DNA of 64,000 bases from Meandrina meandrites (taxonomy: Eukaryota > Cnidaria > Anthozoa > Scleractinia > Meandrinidae), in assembly GCA_963693305.1 (NCBI GenBank), contig OY855905.1, positions 15,806,737 to 15,870,736 of the forward strand, read 5' to 3'. Position numbers and translations under genes: made by a program. The notes beneath the pieces were generated by a model, which saw nothing but the letters and a program-made list of their open reading frames with translations, was not told the DNA's origin and did no database searches. Every line of letters starts with the position of its first letter. Position 1 is the stretch's first letter. Below are positions 43,664 to 53,276 of the stretch, one piece after another.

Positions 43664-45016
43664 CTACTTCAACTCTACTACATAGTCCTGAAGACGCTGC
43701 GGGAGACGCCGTTGCCGGGTTGGGCGCTCATTCACTGCAGGGCTAACGCTTGGAGAGGGAGCAGGTATAACCTCGACGTCATCTAGCAAACCGGGTTGGC
43801 TGTCCTCACCATACTTCGGGACATCTTCTGTCGGGGCTAAAGCAGAAGGCGGAGACGATATCTCGATAGGGACCTCTGGGGCAGGTGGCGGTAACGGGCC
43901 ACTTTCTGGGGAAGGTTCCTCCTCGATAGGAAGACCTCGACCATCAGTAGGAGGGCTCTGGTCGACTCCGACGTCAGGATCGCAGTCACTGGACTCTTCC
44001 TCACTGGGGCACCAGGGCGTGTGCACACGGAAGGGGGCGACCTTATAACACTCACTCTTTTTCACACGGTACAAAACGTTTCGTAGCTGTGAGCCAACAA
44101 ACTTGCGAACATTGCACCACTCACCGTCCACTAAGACAACGAGGTATCGGTCGCGACCTCGGGACTTATTACGATCACAGTAGAGATAAACTAAGTCCCC
44201 AACAGTTATTGAAGGAGAGGTGCGCAAGGCACCACGCGGGGCTTTCGACGTTTCACTGTGGGGATGATTTACTAGTCTTTGCAGATTCTGTTCGCGTATC
44301 AGTGCCTGATCTGTCAGGGGAACCTGAGAGTTGGTAAACTGGTCCCTCTGAGTCCACATTTCTCTAGAGGATAGGCCGCGGGAGCGGATTCTAGAGTTCA
44401 GGTGGGCAGTGGCTACAGACAGAGTCCGAGGAGAGACAGTGCCACCTTCTGGTTGCAATCGCAGGAGCTTGTGTTCCAACTCTTGGATTGCTCTTTCAGC
44501 GACAGGGTTCTTGTTCTGATTCTTCACGCGACCTATCTCAAGGCCAATTTTGTATTGCAATAGAAGTTGGTCATTCATGAGGGCTCTGAAGGCGGGAGCT
44601 GGATCACACCGAATGACAGCGTTAGGCCCATCAAGGGGACGCAGGCCGACGCATAATTGGATTAACCCGTCGCGTAAGGTCCCATGCTTCTCGTCTACTA
44701 CAAGGAGGGTCGAAGTATAGGAGGTAACGCACTCACGGAGCACCAGAATAAGTTGGCGGGACTGCTTCAGGATATCAGCTGCGAAAGATACGCCCACTGC
44801 AGCTGGAGGGTCAGAAGTTGACTGGTCTATAACAGTGTGAGGGGCGTGGCGAAGTGCGGCGCAAGAATGACAACCAAGAGAAACACGCTCTATGGCCTTG
44901 TCCATGTCAAGGGCGTAAAAGTATCGGCTGAAAACTTTCTTAAGTTGGAGACACGATGGATGAGACAACCTGAGGTGTAGGGCGGTTAGTAAACCATCCA
45001 AGACCTGTCTGGGCAC
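43664..45016 (-). CDS. Integrase, DD35E, with H2C2 zinc finger
   Basis: 450 codons. The zinc-binding HHCC motif uses His14, His19, Cys49 and Cys52. The catalytic core has Asp81 (SFAADIL), Asp138 (IRCDPAPAF) and Glu174 (NPVAERAIQELE), so the last two are separated by 35 residues. A C-terminal domain with GDLVYLYCDRNKSRGRDRYL is followed by a long acidic, proline-rich tail (about residues 345-430) ending RRLPQRLQDYVVELK. Integrase inserts the cDNA into chromosomal DNA. The frame extends a few codons upstream of this Met to the inversion junction near 45030, so the Met is arbitrary. No lesion was seen in the core. Confidence 0.9.
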   Translation of the reverse strand: MPRQVLDGLLTALHLRLSHPSCLQLKKVFSRYFYALDMDKAIERVSLGCHSCAALRHAPHTVIDQSTSDPPAAVGVSFAADILKQSRQLILVLRECVTSYTSTLLVVDEKHGTLRDGLIQLCVGLRPLDGPNAVIRCDPAPAFRALMNDQLLLQYKIGLEIGRVKNQNKNPVAERAIQELEHKLLRLQPEGGTVSPRTLSVATAHLNSRIRSRGLSSREMWTQRDQFTNSQVPLTDQALIREQNLQRLVNHPHSETSKAPRGALRTSPSITVGDLVYLYCDRNKSRGRDRYLVVLVDGEWCNVRKFVGSQLRNVLYRVKKSECYKVAPFRVHTPWCPSEEESSDCDPDVGVDQSPPTDGRGLPIEEEPSPESGPLPPPAPEVPIEISSPPSALAPTEDVPKYGEDSQPGLLDDVEVIPAPSPSVSPAVNERPTRQRRLPQRLQDYVVELK

Positions 45017-45030
45017 TACGATACAATCAA

Positions 45031-45266
45031 CGCCAGGTTATCCTTGGGGATGGTACCATCTTCACTTATGGATCTGTCAATCCTCCTCCAACCCACAATG
45101 CTGTTCGCCGTGCACAAGTACTGCGTGCTCCCTCTTCTTCCACCACTGTCTGGCCTGGTGACTTTATAGAAATAGTTCTCCCGGAAGATTCCTTACCTGA
45201 TGCTGAGTATGCTCTAGAGCCTTGATTTGATGCCACTAACGCCCGCTCGGCCAAAGTCGCTGACAT
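45031..45266 (+). pseudogene. N-terminal part of the inverted RT module, broken
   Basis: The plus strand reads RQVILGDGTIFTYGSVNPPP, the linker that normally follows the protease, then FIEIVLPEDSLPDAEYALEP, a TGA stop at 45223, and a frameshift near 45265 before the long open frame. This shows that the RT module is not translatable as one piece with its own linker. Confidence 0.75.
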
Positions 45267-47237
45267 GTGGCCGCTGGTAGAGTACGTATTCCAAACCTCT
45301 CAGATAGGCCTTATGTCCTGAAACGAAATGAACATTTTTGCCAAGTCAATCCTATCTTCTTTCCGTCTATCCAAGATCCGCCTTCCAACCTAGTTGGTGA
45401 CCTTCCGTCCCACAAGGTGTGTTCAGTTCCAGTTTCTGAGCCAAAGTACTCCCAGAGCGTGGCACTAGACCCCGACAACCTCCTCCCACCTGTCATTACT
45501 ACCAAGTTCCGTAACCTTTTGGCCCAGTACGATTCCGTCTTTGATCCAGCAATTACCGGCTACAATGGTGCCTTTGGCCCTCTTCAGGCAAAGGTAAATA
45601 TGGGCCCGGTAGAGCCTCCCCAGCGTAAAGGCCGTCTCCCCCTGTACGCCCGCGATAAACTTGTCGAGCTCCAGCAGAAGTTCGATGAATTGGAAAATCT
45701 TGACGTATTCCGTCGCCCCGAAGACATTGATCTTTCTGTTGAGTGTCTCAACCCATCGTTCCTGGTCAAAAAGTCATCGGGTGGCTTCCGCCTCGTCACA
45801 GACTTCGCAGACGTAGGTCGTTATAGCAAACCCCAGCCTTCCCTGCTCCCGGATGTGGATTCTACCCTACGTTGCATAGCCCAGTGGAGACACATCATCG
45901 TCTCAGACCTAACAAGTGCTTTCTATCAGATCCCTCTTGCCCGCGAGTCTATGAAGTACTGCAGAGTTGCCACTCCATTCCGAGGGGTACGCGTTTATGC
46001 CCGGTCAGCCATGGGTATACCCGGCTCAGAAACCGCACTTGAAGAGCTCTTGTGTCGTGTCTTGGGTGATCTCCTCCAGGCGGGTATCGTAGCCAAGATA
46101 GCAGATGACCTGTACTGTGGGGGCAACAGCCCAGACGAGTTGCTCCGGAATTGGTCTTCTGTTCTCCGAGCTCTCCATAAAGCTAACCTGCGCCTTTCGG
46201 CGGCGAAGACCATTATCAACCCAAAAACTACTTCTGTCTTGGGTTGGACTTGGTCCCAAGGCACTCTTCGCGCCAGCCCTCATCGTGTCTCAACTCTGTC
46301 TTCCTGCAGTCCTCCCAACAAAGTTGGTGGCATGAAGTCCTTTATTGGTGCGGTCAAGGTGCTTGCCCGTGTTGTTCCTCATTGTTCTGCGCTGTTGGCG
46401 CCCCTTGACGAGGCTGTTGCCAGGAAACAGTCTCAGGATGACATTGTCTGGTCCGACCATCTTACTGAAGCCTTCAAGTCCGCTCAAGCTGCCCTCGCGT
46501 CTTGCCACACAATTACTCTTCCGAAGCCTGATGACCAGTTATGGATCGTGACGGACGCCGCTGTCAAGAGACCCGGCATCGCCGCCACCCTTTACATCTC
46601 GCGGGGTGACAAGCTGGCCCTCGCTGGTTTCTTCAGTGCGAAGTTGCGTAGCCACCAATTATCCTGGTTACCGTGCGAAGTTGAAGCACTCGCAATTGGT
46701 GTTGCAGTAAAACACTTTAGTCCCTACATAATACAATCTAAACACAAGGCTTGCGTGCTCACCGACAGTAAGCCTTGTGTCCAGGCCTTCGAGAAAATGT
46801 GCAGAGGAGAGTTTTCTGCTAGCCCACGAGTGTCGACCTATTCGTCAACTGTCAGCCGCTTCCAAGCCAATGTAAGGCATGTTGCTGGTGCTGCGATCTT
46901 ACCTTCTGACTTTGCAAGCCGCAATGCACCGGTCTGCTCTGATTCCTCTTGTCAGGTGTGCAAATTCATCGACCAAGCTGAGGAGTCCATCGTCCGACAC
47001 CTATCTGCCCAGGACATCCTATCTGGTCAGGAAAACCTCCCTTTCACAAGTCAAAAAACTTGGTTGTCTATCCAATCCGAGTGCGCAGACTTACGCCGAA
47101 CGCATGCCCACCTGATACAAGGAACCCGCCCTTCCAAGAAGCTTACTAACATTAAGGACGTGAAAAGGTACTTGTCTGTCACCTCTATCTCTAGCGATTG
47201 GAAAATCCAACTCAGCGCTGTCATCATCCAGAATTGA
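45267..47237 (+). CDS. Reverse transcriptase-RNase H, on the strand opposite to gag and integrase
   Basis: 656 open codons (the frame opens at a GTG; no natural start is implied). [18 protein letters not shown] (about 165-180), catalytic Asp in [13 protein letters not shown] (about 213), and IADDLYCGG (about 278) in place of the usual YxDD. RNase H: IVTDAAV (about 428), EVEALAIG (about 470) and [11 protein letters not shown] (about 499). The last residues ([11 protein letters not shown]) are not RT: they are the antisense of a duplicated gag segment at the inversion junction (47200-47242). RT copies element RNA and RNase H removes it. Most similar in layout to Gypsy-like pol; the family is not assigned further. 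Confidence 0.9.
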   Translation: MAAGRVRIPNLSDRPYVLKRNEHFCQVNPIFFPSIQDPPSNLVGDLPSHKVCSVPVSEPKYSQSVALDPDNLLPPVITTKFRNLLAQYDSVFDPAITGYNGAFGPLQAKVNMGPVEPPQRKGRLPLYARDKLVELQQKFDELENLDVFRRPEDIDLSVECLNPSFLVKKSSGGFRLVTDFADVGRYSKPQPSLLPDVDSTLRCIAQWRHIIVSDLTSAFYQIPLARESMKYCRVATPFRGVRVYARSAMGIPGSETALEELLCRVLGDLLQAGIVAKIADDLYCGGNSPDELLRNWSSVLRALHKANLRLSAAKTIINPKTTSVLGWTWSQGTLRASPHRVSTLSSCSPPNKVGGMKSFIGAVKVLARVVPHCSALLAPLDEAVARKQSQDDIVWSDHLTEAFKSAQAALASCHTITLPKPDDQLWIVTDAAVKRPGIAATLYISRGDKLALAGFFSAKLRSHQLSWLPCEVEALAIGVAVKHFSPYIIQSKHKACVLTDSKPCVQAFEKMCRGEFSASPRVSTYSSTVSRFQANVRHVAGAAILPSDFASRNAPVCSDSSCQVCKFIDQAEESIVRHLSAQDILSGQENLPFTSQKTWLSIQSECADLRRTHAHLIQGTRPSKKLTNIKDVKRYLSVTSISSDWKIQLSAVIIQN

Positions 47238-48587
47238 AACGAATGGAGTACCAGCCAAGACATCTACGTCCAAATTCTCCACAACAAGACCTTCAAATTG
47301 AAACGAATGACTTCCACGGGTGAGGCTCAGGCGAGTTTCCCCCAGAACTTTCAAAGGAGAGGAGCCATCCGCCTGGTGAGCTGACTGAGAACTGTGCCGA
47401 ATCTCTGCACCGAGTCTCTGAACAGCAGAAAGCCTGATCATGTTACCTGTGGCGCCGCTGTCAATGATGACTCTAGCCGGATGATGACTGAAAAACGTGT
47501 CGATGTACGGGGACTGGCGTACAAGGACCCTCCTGGATGCATCAGATGTAAATGAATCACTCTGCTCAACCAGATTCTGAAGGCGCGGTGGGTCAACATC
47601 ACTTGACGGAAAATCCAACTCAGCGCTGTCATCATCCAGAATTGAAACGATCTGACGAGCTTTCAGAAGGTACAAACGGTCCTGCTCAGGAAGGAACCCA
47701 CATTCGCTTAAAAAGTGACTGTGTGAAGTGCGACCAGCTTGCTTACAGAGAGGGCATTCTTTCGCCTTTGGAGAGGAGCGACCTGGAAACCTGACAGACG
47801 ATTTACTGAAGATCGGAGTACCCCTCCGAAAAGAGGACTTCTGAGTGGCAAATGAGGCTCCTGTGCGCATGACTTTTGTATCTTCAGCGGAACGGATTTC
47901 ATCAAGAAGTGAGTCCAACGCCTGTGAGATCTCAGGCTTTAAGGACGCCAAAGTGCGAGACCGAAGTTCAGTTCCATAACGTTGCTTGACAAGTTTAGGT
48001 AAAGCAGGGTTAATCAACCTCAGCCACGTTAAAATGACAAAATTCTCTAACGTAGGAGACAATTCCTCTTCCTCCTCGAGAACAGAACCATGGTGAGACA
48101 AGGTGTGAGGTTTAATTAAACTGTCCTCAACAAAAGCCATAAGACGCTGGAAAAGATCTTCTGGGCGCTCATCAGGGTTCAAGTGAATGTCATCCAGGTC
48201 TAAAAAATGTCCACCAGTAGTCTGGAATCCGAAATGAAGTCTAATAGTCTGCCATATGTCCCCAATACAAGTAGAATTCTTGACAATCGTATTATGAGAG
48301 ATAATTGGGCAATAATTTGCAATCTGGCCGAGCATGAGTTCAAGCATGGTTACCTTTTGGACGGCCGTACGCCTTCGAGCTGCTGGAACCGTCTCCCCAT
48401 CGTCAGTGTAACCGCGTAACGGGCTCGCTCTAGTCTTTTTCAGCCACGATGACCCTTCACCCAAAAATGGAGCGAAATTGGCGTCCAACGACAAGGTGTA
48501 GAGAAGATTTTGTTTCCAACTCTCGAAGGAGGTTAGAGTTTCGTTCTTTGAGAGGCACCACTGCTTGGGAGCTCTGTTAGAAGACAT
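47200..48587 (-). CDS. Gag-protease polyprotein
   Basis: Starts [16 protein letters not shown] at 48587. The gag domain fills about residues 1-270. A zinc knuckle-like CX2CX9HX4C uses Cys278, Cys281, His291 and Cys296. The aspartic protease has its DSGAT active site at residues 376-380 and continues to DVLAGTPF (449), where native sequence ends. Residues 450-463 ([14 protein letters not shown]) exactly repeat residues 314-327, because of the 43-bp duplication. The reading frame beyond, to 47091, is antisense of the RT module and meaningless. Gag forms the particle and protease matures the polyprotein. Confidence 0.9.
47608..47650 (-). repeat. Source copy of the 43-bp junction duplication
   Basis: Identical over 43 bp to 47200-47242 and in the same orientation. 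It lies within the gag-protease frame, about 0.4 kb from the copy at the inversion junction. Confidence 0.95.
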
Positions 48588-48700
48588 CGCAGCTTACGGA
48601 ATAAGATGATCTGAATAACAACCGACTTCTGGATGCACGGGAAACCCGACGAATCTGTCGTTAAAGTGCGAAGGATCTGACGAGGCGTGGAGATTCGAAA

Positions 48701-48717
48701 CGTTTCTGCTGCCACCA
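48701..48717 (-). promoter_or_regulatory. Primer binding site, tRNA-Leu-like
   Basis: On the minus strand tggtggcagcagaaacg abuts the 5' LTR. The first 12 bases are complementary to the CTGCTGCCACCA-type 3' end that I recall for animal tRNA-Leu (AAG/TAG anticodons). The starting TGG pairs with the tRNA CCA end. Confidence 0.75.
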
Positions 48718-48913
48718 CGCCAGTTTAAGAGGACTCACACTTGGCCCCGTTGTCCGTAAGCAATCCGTTTAATGACAGCGAAATATCCTAACGAGAACCT
48801 GTTGCAATCGTTACAATCAATATGGCCGACGATAACGGCGCCGGCACTTATATCACAACAAACGCCGCTGACCGATTACAGCGGGACGCTGCTGAACAAC
48901 TAGCCTACTGGCG
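48718..48913 (-). repeat. 5' LTR of the rearranged element
   Basis: 196 bp, the partner of 43256-43451, with the same cgccag/ctggcg ends. High identity indicates recent insertion. Confidence 0.9.
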
Positions 48914-48916
48914 TAG

Positions 48917-49725
48917 ATCTTTACAAGTGATGCACGTTTGTCTTCGACGATTTAATTCGTCACTTGTTAAATAAAAGCGACAAGAACTCACACGAACACA
49001 TTAAACGATGACGTCATCGCTTAAAAAAACAGTCGTGGCCTCATAGGGCCCTTTGATTTTTCCTCTAGTTAGTTTTTTTGCTCCAACTTAACGGTGGACG
49101 GCAAAATTCATTATAGTCAACCACCCTCAGTAAATATTCATTATGATCATTTATAAGAATCATATCCTCTGTTTTAATCATCAGATAGGCCAAAATAAGA
49201 CGTTAAACAGACATTAATTATTCGTCCTAACGGATCAAGCCAAGCGCTGCCTTGTCGGGGAGCAGGAGTTATCCGGTACAATAGAGCATAGGTCTTTTGA
49301 CCCTTTTGACCAATCAGAGTGTGCGTAGTATCTGAGGTTAGTTCATAAAATCCGATAAAGCATTGCATGATGATGGAGCTATAATGAAGTTGTCACTGTT
49401 TGTGAGTTTACGATCGGATCTTGGATTATAAAACTTGGATCAATTCAAGACTCTTGTGTGCAAAATATTTCTAGCCCTTTACGTATGCTTGGTGTGCCTT
49501 AACTCGAGTAAACTTCAGTAGTCATTGTTTTTGTGTTCATTCAATATTTGCACCCCTAAAATATATAATTTGACTCCATCACTGTTTCATGACCCGAACA
49601 ATTATTTTCCTAAATATTATTATTTTATGACTCTCCAGAGCTTGAATGCAAATTAATTGCCATGAGTTTATTTGTGAGCCCTGTGCAAGCGTTTACACAA
49701 TTATCTTAGAAAGTTGTTAGACCAA
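48917..49725. other. Spacer; LINE-like tail motif, otherwise nothing
   Basis: At 49027-49065 there is acagtcgtggcctcataggg then ccctttgatt, as at 8157. No gene supported. Confidence 0.4.
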
Positions 49726-49728
49726 TAC

Positions 49729-49931
49729 CTTTTTCTGAAAGAGATGTGCATTTCTTCCTGATAGCTCTCTTCTCTTTTTAGTTAAAACATCTTCTTGAAT
49801 AGTCAACCACTTGAGGTTTAATTCTTCTTCAGCCAAACATTGGTTTTTCAGCACCAATAATCCTTGGAGTGATTTGAGTTCATCCTTTAAGTCTTGATAT
49901 TTCACTTGATATTCCTGGATTTCTTTGTTGA
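49729..49931 (-). CDS. Candidate host exon encoding a coiled coil
   Basis: The minus strand shows a possible branch site and a T-rich acceptor ending ataattag at 49932. An open exon of 203 bases follows, with donor AAG/gtattg at 49728. The peptide is helical and charged: NKEIQEYQVKYQDLKDELKS, then QGLLVLKNQCLAEEELNLKW, then DVLTKKRRELSGRNAHLFQK. Heptad-like spacing of L/I/V suggests a coiled coil. It starts with two bases of a split codon and ends in phase 0. I do not recognise the protein. It is the best host exon in the window because it has plausible splice signals at both ends and no repeat copies here. Confidence 0.45.
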
Positions 49932-50235
49932 CTAATTATAACAAGGCAATAAAATACAGATGTCAGGTTAATTATTAATTATTAAATGGTTAAAAGATGA
50001 AACAAAATTAGAATATCATAAAGGTGCGATATCAATTATCGACTATAGTTATCAGATTTCTACATAGTTGAACTGGAATAGATCTAAATCTAATATTATC
50101 AAAATTTTTATTATGCTAACAATATCAGATATTTTCATTATCAATGTTATCAGATATTTATATCTTATTTAATTGCTATATGAAATTTATTCATACGAAT
50201 CTGGACAGTTATCGACAACCCAAAGAAGAGGTATT
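49932..50235. other. AT-rich intron-like sequence
   Basis: No feature recognised beyond the acceptor signals of the neighbouring exon. Confidence 0.35.
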
Positions 50236-50249
50236 GTGAAAGTTATCCC

Positions 50250-50308
50250 TAAAAAAACAGTCTTATTTAATTAATCAAAGGCACTACGTGCAACGACTGT
50301 TTTTTTAT
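50250..50308. repeat. Hairpin taaaaaaacagtc...gactgttttttta
   Basis: Imperfect inverted repeat of about 14 bp around ttatttaattaatcaaaggc; resembles two LINE tails head to head (acagtc...aatcaaagg). Confidence 0.6.
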
Positions 50309-50371
50309 GAGCTACTGAACTTGGAAAATGAATTAATGAAACAAGGATGCGACGCAGACAGTCTCATCTAA

Positions 50372-50544
50372 GGGCGCGTTCGTTTGGGATCAATCCGGAA
50401 TAAGAAAAATTGGAATAATGCAAGTTAGCGTTCGTTTGGCTGCTCTTCCTATTCCGGAATACTCGGGTTTCCATTCCGGCTATTCTGCTCCCAGGAGCAT
50501 AATAGCCGGAATATATTCCAGAATATTGCCAAACGAACGTGCCC
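50372..50544. mobile_element. 173-bp MITE with TAA target duplication (Harbinger-like)
   Basis: gggcgcgttcgtttgg and ccaaacgaacgtgccc are inverted ends, flanked by taa (50369-50371 and 50545-50547). The 3-bp TAA target is typical of PIF/Harbinger. Inner words ttccggaat and gccggaat repeat on both strands. Confidence 0.85.
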
Positions 50545-50699
50545 TAAGCAATGGCTCGAAAAAGCTTGTTCTGGCTTCCCGCATGCTTGTGGTTAGACAA
50601 ATTATTGCAGAAGATCTATTTCGATCGAGAAATACAAAAGTGGTGGACAGACCTAACGTGACTCCCATTGTTTTGGGTCTTTTGGCGTAACATTTGCCA

Positions 50700-51305
50700 A
50701 ATTGCTACTCTGAAAATTTACTGAAAATTTGATCTTCCAAAAAGTTTTTACGGAGCATTAGTACAAAATTCGCCGCCGTTTATCAGCTTCTGCCTTCCCT
50801 CCCGCTACTCAATATAATTCATGCTAATTTTTCTTTGAAGTTCAAAGTGAAGTTTCTGTAATCGCTAGCAAACAGGAGATTATCGGCGTCACGCTGTGTG
50901 CCACAAAGGTCAACGAAAACGTAGCAGATTTCATAATAAACTTTATTCAACAAATCCGTAGCTGGCAGGATTTCGCGAGCAAGTGCTTTTATTAGCAGCC
51001 TCATGCTTTGGTCTTGGCTGCCAAGCAGCGAGGGGTTTGGTGAGGATTCGAGTTGATTATGCTTATAAATTGTGATGGCAGATTTTGAAAGACATTAAAC
51101 TCCTGTGTTAAACTCCTGGTATGTTACAATGCATGGCAGCCGCCAGCTCAGCAAAGCTACTATAAGACACAACAAATGTGCCAATAGATAAAAACAATCG
51201 CACCGGTACATATATTATATGTTTCTAAACTCTAGCTATATTTCTCATTTGTGAATAATAATTCGTTGCGGTGGTTAGTGTAGGTGTTGTCCTTTGTTCT
51301 TTAAT
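50700..51305. repeat. Contains a piece of the 6.4-8.1 kb repeat family
   Basis: 50835-50960 matches aagtttctgtaatcgctagc and gattatcggcgtcacgctgt of the tandem family. The remainder shows no supported feature. Confidence 0.5.
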
Positions 51306-51309
51306 GCAT

Positions 51310-51420
51310 TACACAGAGAGTTAATGTATACCACAGCAATTTCATATCTGAGTTAATATATTCCACAGCAATTAAATGCATACCACAGCAATTTAACGAA
51401 CTCCACAGCGATTGCACAGC
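51310..51420. repeat. Short tandem repeat ccacagcaatt
   Basis: Four or five copies of taccacagcaatttaat-like units of about 24-27 bp lie directly before the outer Gypsy fragment. Confidence 0.7.
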
Positions 51421-51948
51421 AAAAAACGGAAACCGCGGTCCCTCTCCTACTCAAGAAGGTCGAACACCAATAAGAAAAGGAGTAGAAGCAATCTTATCAT
51501 GCCCACACCAACAAACACTTCTACAGTCAAGCGTTTTCTGGGACTCTGCAGTTATTTTAGAGACTTTATTCCATGCATGTCTACCCGAACACAAGCCTTG
51601 CGTTCCCTCCTCAAAAAGGGTGTATCATTTCATTGGACAGAAGAAACAGCAAGAGAGTTTCAAGACTTGAAGCAAGTAATCACTGGCCCAGATGTTATGT
51701 TGTTCCATCCTGATTGGAATGCTCAGTTTGAATTACACGTGGATGCTAGCAAGCTTGGATGTGGAGCAATGTTAGCTCAAGAGAAGGATGGTGTGCTTCG
51801 CCCTGTGAGATTTGCATCCCTTAGCATTCACACCAGCTGAATCACGTTGGACAACTATGCACCAGGAACTCTTTGCTGTGAAATCGGGACTTGAACAGTT
51901 TCGCTCTTACATACTAGGCCGAAGAGTTAAAGTTGTAACTGATCATGC
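51421..51948 (+). pseudogene. Outer Gypsy element: RT thumb and RNase H (left part)
   Basis: Reads TVKRFLGLCSYFRDFIPCMS (RT connection), FHWTEETAREFQDLKQVI and then RNase H: FELHVDASKLGCGAMLAQ, and after a frameshift near 51835 AESRWTTMHQELFAVKSGLE and GRRVKVVTDHA. The frame is cut exactly at DHA by the inner Gypsy element; the remainder resumes at 56555 with NLKWFTTM. The RT catalytic part and gag are absent, so this is 5'-truncated. Confidence 0.9.
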
Positions 51949-52116
51949 TGTTTCGTAAGGTGGGTAGTGAATCCAAAGAACACAGCTCTCTGATTAAACC
52001 ACTGGATTTATTGTATGATCATACAGAGTCAAGCGCGTGGTTGTGAAAAACGTGTTCGTCACGCAAGCTCAAAATCACATCTCGAATTACAGTATAACTA
52101 AATTCCTATCGTAACA
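51949..52116 (-). repeat. 3' LTR of inner Gypsy
   Basis: 168 bp, TG...CA ends on the minus strand (tgttacgatagg ... acgaaaca). Near-identical to 56379-56549, with a 3-bp indel and few substitutions. Confidence 0.95.
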
Positions 52117-52283
52117 TCTCCCCTTCAACAAAAAAAGAATGCAAAACAAATAAAAAAAATAAGATAACAAAATTTAATACGCGGCCACTGTTTCGAGAGA
52201 ATAACGATTAGTCCATGATAAAGTCATTGAATCTAGCCGATTTTACAGCGATCCGCCCGCTGCGGGTTCGGTATTCCCGGTTG

Positions 52284-53276
52284 TCATAAGTCATGGGTTA
52301 TTAGAGGTCTTGAGGTTCCATTCTCTGTCAGTGGCTCATTCTCTTCCTGGTGGCTCTCTGGGGAAACGCTCTTCTCCTTGCTTATTGTGATCGGTGCTTC
52401 TTCTGTGACTTCTGGTTGTTCTATGGCCGGTTCTACGTCTTCGCTTGGTTCAAACTTCCTTAAATGCCTTCCGTTTCGGATGGACACTTTGCCATCTGCC
52501 TGAACTTCATATGATCGGGGACGCACTTCTTTTACCACTTGTCCGTCAGTCCAGGCTTTCTGCCCACAGGTGACTGGCTGGATTTTCAACCTGTCACCTT
52601 CACGAAGGTGCCGTAGGGCCTTCGATCCCCTGTCATAGTATCTTTGTTGCTTGGCCTGTCTTTGGAGGATTCTTTCTGTCATATTTTGGACTACGTGTGG
52701 CCTAAGCAGGGTTGCGGAGACTGGAAGAGTCGTCCTGGTGCTTCTACTCATCATTCTCTGGGCCGGGCACGAGTTGTATCCCTCTTGTGGTGTATTGCGG
52801 ACGTTCAGGAGAGCCAAATAGAAGTCATTACCACTAGCCCTTGCCATTCTCAAGGTCTTCTTGGCCTGCTTGACTGCCAATTCAGCCTTCCCATTGGATT
52901 GGGGGTGGTGTGGACTGGTGTGCGTCTGCTTGATTCCGTAACCTTGTGCGAAAACGCGAAACTCTTCAGCGGCAAACTGTAACGCATTGTCAGAGACTAT
53001 TTCGTCTGGTATTCCATATCTTGCGATGTGGGCCTTTAGCTTCTTAATAACTGCTTGAGAAGTTGTGCTATACATGCGGTCTACTTCAAAGAAGTTAGAA
53101 AAATAGTCAACTGTCACCAGGTAGTCTTTGTTCTCAAACTGGAATAGGTCTGTGGCGATCTTTGCCCAAGGGCGATCAGGTACCTCGTGGCTCAGAAGAG
53201 GTTCTTTTTGCTGATGAGGGGCGTAGGTGAGGCAAATTTCGCATCGGGAGATGTAATCTTTCACCTCACTGTTCAT
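52284..53276 (-). CDS. Inner Gypsy integrase
   Basis: 330 codons. The CC half of the zinc finger is at CEICL (residues 12-16). The catalytic triad is Asp43 (ATDLFQF), Asp96 (IVSDNALQF) and Glu132 (SNGKAELAVK), with 35 residues between the last two. A GDRLKIQPV...W-x-x-G-x-V C-terminal module and an acidic tail follow. The His-His half of the zinc finger is upstream in another frame (IEDLHTAHQGIESTL, 53340-53380), so a frame break near 53275 splits the domain. The usual SDNGPQF is changed to SDNALQF. Confidence 0.9.
   Translation of the reverse strand: MNSEVKDYISRCEICLTYAPHQQKEPLLSHEVPDRPWAKIATDLFQFENKDYLVTVDYFSNFFEVDRMYSTTSQAVIKKLKAHIARYGIPDEIVSDNALQFAAEEFRVFAQGYGIKQTHTSPHHPQSNGKAELAVKQAKKTLRMARASGNDFYLALLNVRNTPQEGYNSCPAQRMMSRSTRTTLPVSATLLRPHVVQNMTERILQRQAKQQRYYDRGSKALRHLREGDRLKIQPVTCGQKAWTDGQVVKEVRPRSYEVQADGKVSIRNGRHLRKFEPSEDVEPAIEQPEVTEEAPITISKEKSVSPESHQEENEPLTENGTSRPLITHDL

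Larger units (their letters stand above)
43256..48913 (-). mobile_element. LTR retrotransposon with inverted central RT-RNase H module
   Basis: Two 196-bp direct repeats bound the element. In minus orientation the order is LTR, primer site, gag-protease, [RT-RNase H on the opposite strand], integrase, polypurine tract, LTR. The protein motifs are Gypsy/BEL-like. Each module is largely open, so it is recent. The conventional order for this kind of polyprotein is gag-PR-RT-RH-INT on one strand, so positions 45031 to 47199 are inverted. Flanking tag on both sides (43253-43255 and 48914-48916) may be a 3-bp target duplication. Confidence 0.9.

Noticed and set aside
43664..44337. Plus-strand frame opposite the integrase (44089-44337)
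   Set aside because: It is the complement of conserved integrase C-terminal codons, with no independent motif.
47091..47199. Extension of the gag-protease frame beyond the junction
   Set aside because: These codons are the antisense of RT-module DNA after the inversion breakpoint; they match no protease and end by chance.
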